A program made the translations under genes and the position numbers. Of a stretch of 13,023 bases of DNA, positions 11,944 through 13,023 are shown piece after piece (position 1 is the stretch's first letter; the number at the start of each line of letters is the position of its first letter). The notes under the pieces were generated by a model, which made no database searches, was not told the origin of the DNA, and saw only the letters and a list, made by a program, of their open reading frames with translations. The DNA comes from CAZCWX01 sp964502465 (GTDB lineage Bacteria; Desulfobacterota; Binatia; Bin18), in the NCBI GenBank assembly GCA_964502465.1, contig CAZCWX010000683.1, positions 1 through 13,023 on the forward strand. The letters are read 5' to 3'.

Positions 11944-12396
11944 ATGAGCAATCTAATCGACGCGCTTGAAGCAGGCCAATGTAAGACGGACATTCCTGAG
12001 TTCAACGTTGGAGATACGGTCCGCGTCCATGTCAAGATCCTTGAAGGAGATAAAGAGCGCATCCAAGTCTTTGAAGGAGCAGTCATCAGCCGTGCAAATG
12101 GGAAGAATCGAGCCACCTTCACTGTGCGCAAAATTTCTTACGGCGTAGGAGTTGAACGAATATTCCCTCTTCATTCGCCTCGTATTGATAAAATCGAGGT
12201 CGTTTCCCGCGGTCACGTGCGCCGTGCCAAACTCTATTATCTCCGCGGTCTTTCTGGTAAGGCTGCCCGTATTAAGAAGAGTGCACGTCAGCAAGGTCCC
12301 ATACTTGTCCCTGTAGGAGCACGTGAGGTGAAAACAGCAGAAGTCGCTCCAGCCGAAACAGGAGAAGTCGCTCCAACTGAGGGGACTGGAGAGTAA
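11944..12396 (+). CDS. rplS: 50S ribosomal protein L19
   Basis: This 150-aa protein lies at the 30S-50S interface. Conserved blocks are visible: FNVGDTVRVHVKILEGDKER, VFEGAVISRANG, TFTVRKISYGVGVERIFPLH, IDKIEVVSRGHVRRAKLYYL and LSGKAARIK. The start at 11944 (MSNLIDALE) has GGAGGAAT at a good distance; an ATG 18 bases earlier lies at the Shine-Dalgarno itself and is rejected. After the roughly 115-residue core comes a tail with a near-repeat, EVAPAETGEVAPTE, ending TGE. Such acidic/Ala-Pro extensions on L19 occur in some lineages and are probably disordered. It is the last gene of the plus-strand cluster. Confidence 0.97.
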   Translation: MSNLIDALEAGQCKTDIPEFNVGDTVRVHVKILEGDKERIQVFEGAVISRANGKNRATFTVRKISYGVGVERIFPLHSPRIDKIEVVSRGHVRRAKLYYLRGLSGKAARIKKSARQQGPILVPVGAREVKTAEVAPAETGEVAPTEGTGE

Positions 12397-12409
12397 GGAC
12401 AGGAGAACG

Positions 12410-12453
12410 GTCTCTCTCTTCGTTGTTGGAAAACGGGCACGCCGAGAGAGGAC
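12410..12453. terminator. Weak hairpin between convergent genes, possible terminator
   Basis: GTCTCTCTC (12410-12418) can pair with GAGAGAGGAC (12444-12453), with one bulged base. The site is in the 80-base gap between rplS and the converging membrane-protein gene, where a bidirectional terminator is expected. There is no T-tract, so intrinsic termination would be weak. Confidence 0.25.
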
Positions 12454-12476
12454 GACACGATGCGCGGTGCGACGCA

Positions 12477-13023
12477 CTACGGATAGCGGAGTCGCCCACG
12501 CTCCCACCACACTAGCCCAACAATGACAACGGCGAGGAGCACAAGCGTAGCATACCCGTAGTGCGGGGAGGCGTAGAGGATCAGTTCGTCAAAGCGGCCA
12601 ATGAGCAATGACATGCGGGCCATGACGGTGTACCCAAACGCTGCGCCGAACGAGACCATCAAGAAATAGATCCCCAACCGGGTAACTCTCTGCACCGCAC
12701 CAGTGTGTTCGATGGAAAAGAAAAAATACACGAGCACGCTGACCACACCAATAAGAACGAGCAGGGTATTGAGACTGGCGAGAGTAAACCATACCGCACC
12801 TCCGTCACTCACCGTAACAAAAGGTTTCAGTGTCCCTTGTACTTGTTGGAGGATGAAAGAAGAGAGCTGTCTAGGGATCGCCACTCCAGAACTCACACCA
12901 AGGATAAAAGCAAAGGCAATTCTGCTCAGCCAGGAGAGAGAGGGGAGGAAGCGAGTCAGCATGAGCAGTCCCAGGAGGGTGGGCACGACCAGCCACCACT
13001 TGCTCTGCGCGACCATCGGCACA
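12477..13023 (-). CDS. Multi-spanning membrane protein of unknown function, 5' end outside the window
   Basis: The frame is open to the window edge, so the N-terminus is probably missing. About 181 residues are visible, with some five hydrophobic stretches: WWLVVPTLLGLLMLTRFL, LSRIAFAFILGVSSGVAI, LNTLLVLIGVVSVLVYFFF, LGIYFLMVSFGAAFGYTVM and YGYATLVLLAVVIVGLVWW. It ends in a short basic tail (ERGRLRYP). The AAFGYTVMARMSLLIGRF segment looks conserved in style, but I cannot assign it to a family. No catalytic or binding motif is apparent. It converges on rplS and is not part of that cluster. The internal ATG two codons after the edge is not a convincing start, as no Shine-Dalgarno can be checked. 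Confidence 0.75.
   Translation of the reverse strand, partial: VPMVAQSKWWLVVPTLLGLLMLTRFLPSLSWLSRIAFAFILGVSSGVAIPRQLSSFILQQVQGTLKPFVTVSDGGAVWFTLASLNTLLVLIGVVSVLVYFFFSIEHTGAVQRVTRLGIYFLMVSFGAAFGYTVMARMSLLIGRFDELILYASPHYGYATLVLLAVVIVGLVWWERGRLRYP

Noticed and set aside
12410..12453. Strong intrinsic terminator after rplS
   Set aside because: Only a short bulged stem with a long loop and no T-tract; kept as a low-confidence entry only.

Overview
The window looks like a moderate-GC chromosomal segment from a Gram-negative bacterium with a periplasm. It carries a System I (Ccm) cytochrome c maturation locus beside a conserved translation/secretion cluster (ffh-rpsP-khpA-rimM-trmD-SPOUT methylase-rplS). 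The order of that cluster, the cysteine-type CcmE and the abundant short repeats would fit a deltaproteobacterial or related uncultivated lineage. This is an inference from gene order and motifs; nothing in the window fixes the phylum.

Layout. Positions 1-1600 are an accessory stretch. It holds a likely toxin-antitoxin pair (DUF4258 protein plus YgiT-type zinc-finger protein), the collapsed remnant of an adenylate/guanylate cyclase gene, a dense block of 7-nt-periodic repeats, and on the minus strand an antitoxin-like gene followed by a truncated toxin-like remnant. Positions 1676-7570 are the ccm locus on the minus strand, in transcription order ccmE, ccmF, ccmH, a short ccmI-like gene, then ccmA, ccmB, ccmC, ccmD. 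A plus-strand cold-shock gene sits in the middle of it. Together these genes would export and handle heme (CcmABCD), carry it (CcmE) and ligate it to apocytochrome c (CcmF/H). No ccmG is present. CcmE has Cys in place of the heme-binding His, and CcmH has a C-x-C-x-C cluster in place of C-x-x-C.

Positions 7717-12393 are the plus-strand ribosome/SRP cluster, divergent from ccmE. It runs from Ffh through S16, KhpA, RimM, TrmD and a PF09936-type SPOUT RNA methyltransferase to L19. A 170-bp nested inverted-repeat element without coding capacity separates trmD from the SPOUT gene. The last 550 bases hold the 3' part of a minus-strand gene for an unrecognised multi-spanning membrane protein.

The most striking unexplained pattern is a series of short arrays with a strict 7-base period but different unit sequences. 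They lie at nine places and mostly abut gene starts or ends. They supply the C-terminal tails of CcmA and probably TrmD, and they occupy the ribosome-binding regions of ccmB and the SPOUT gene. No tRNA, rRNA or CRISPR array was seen.
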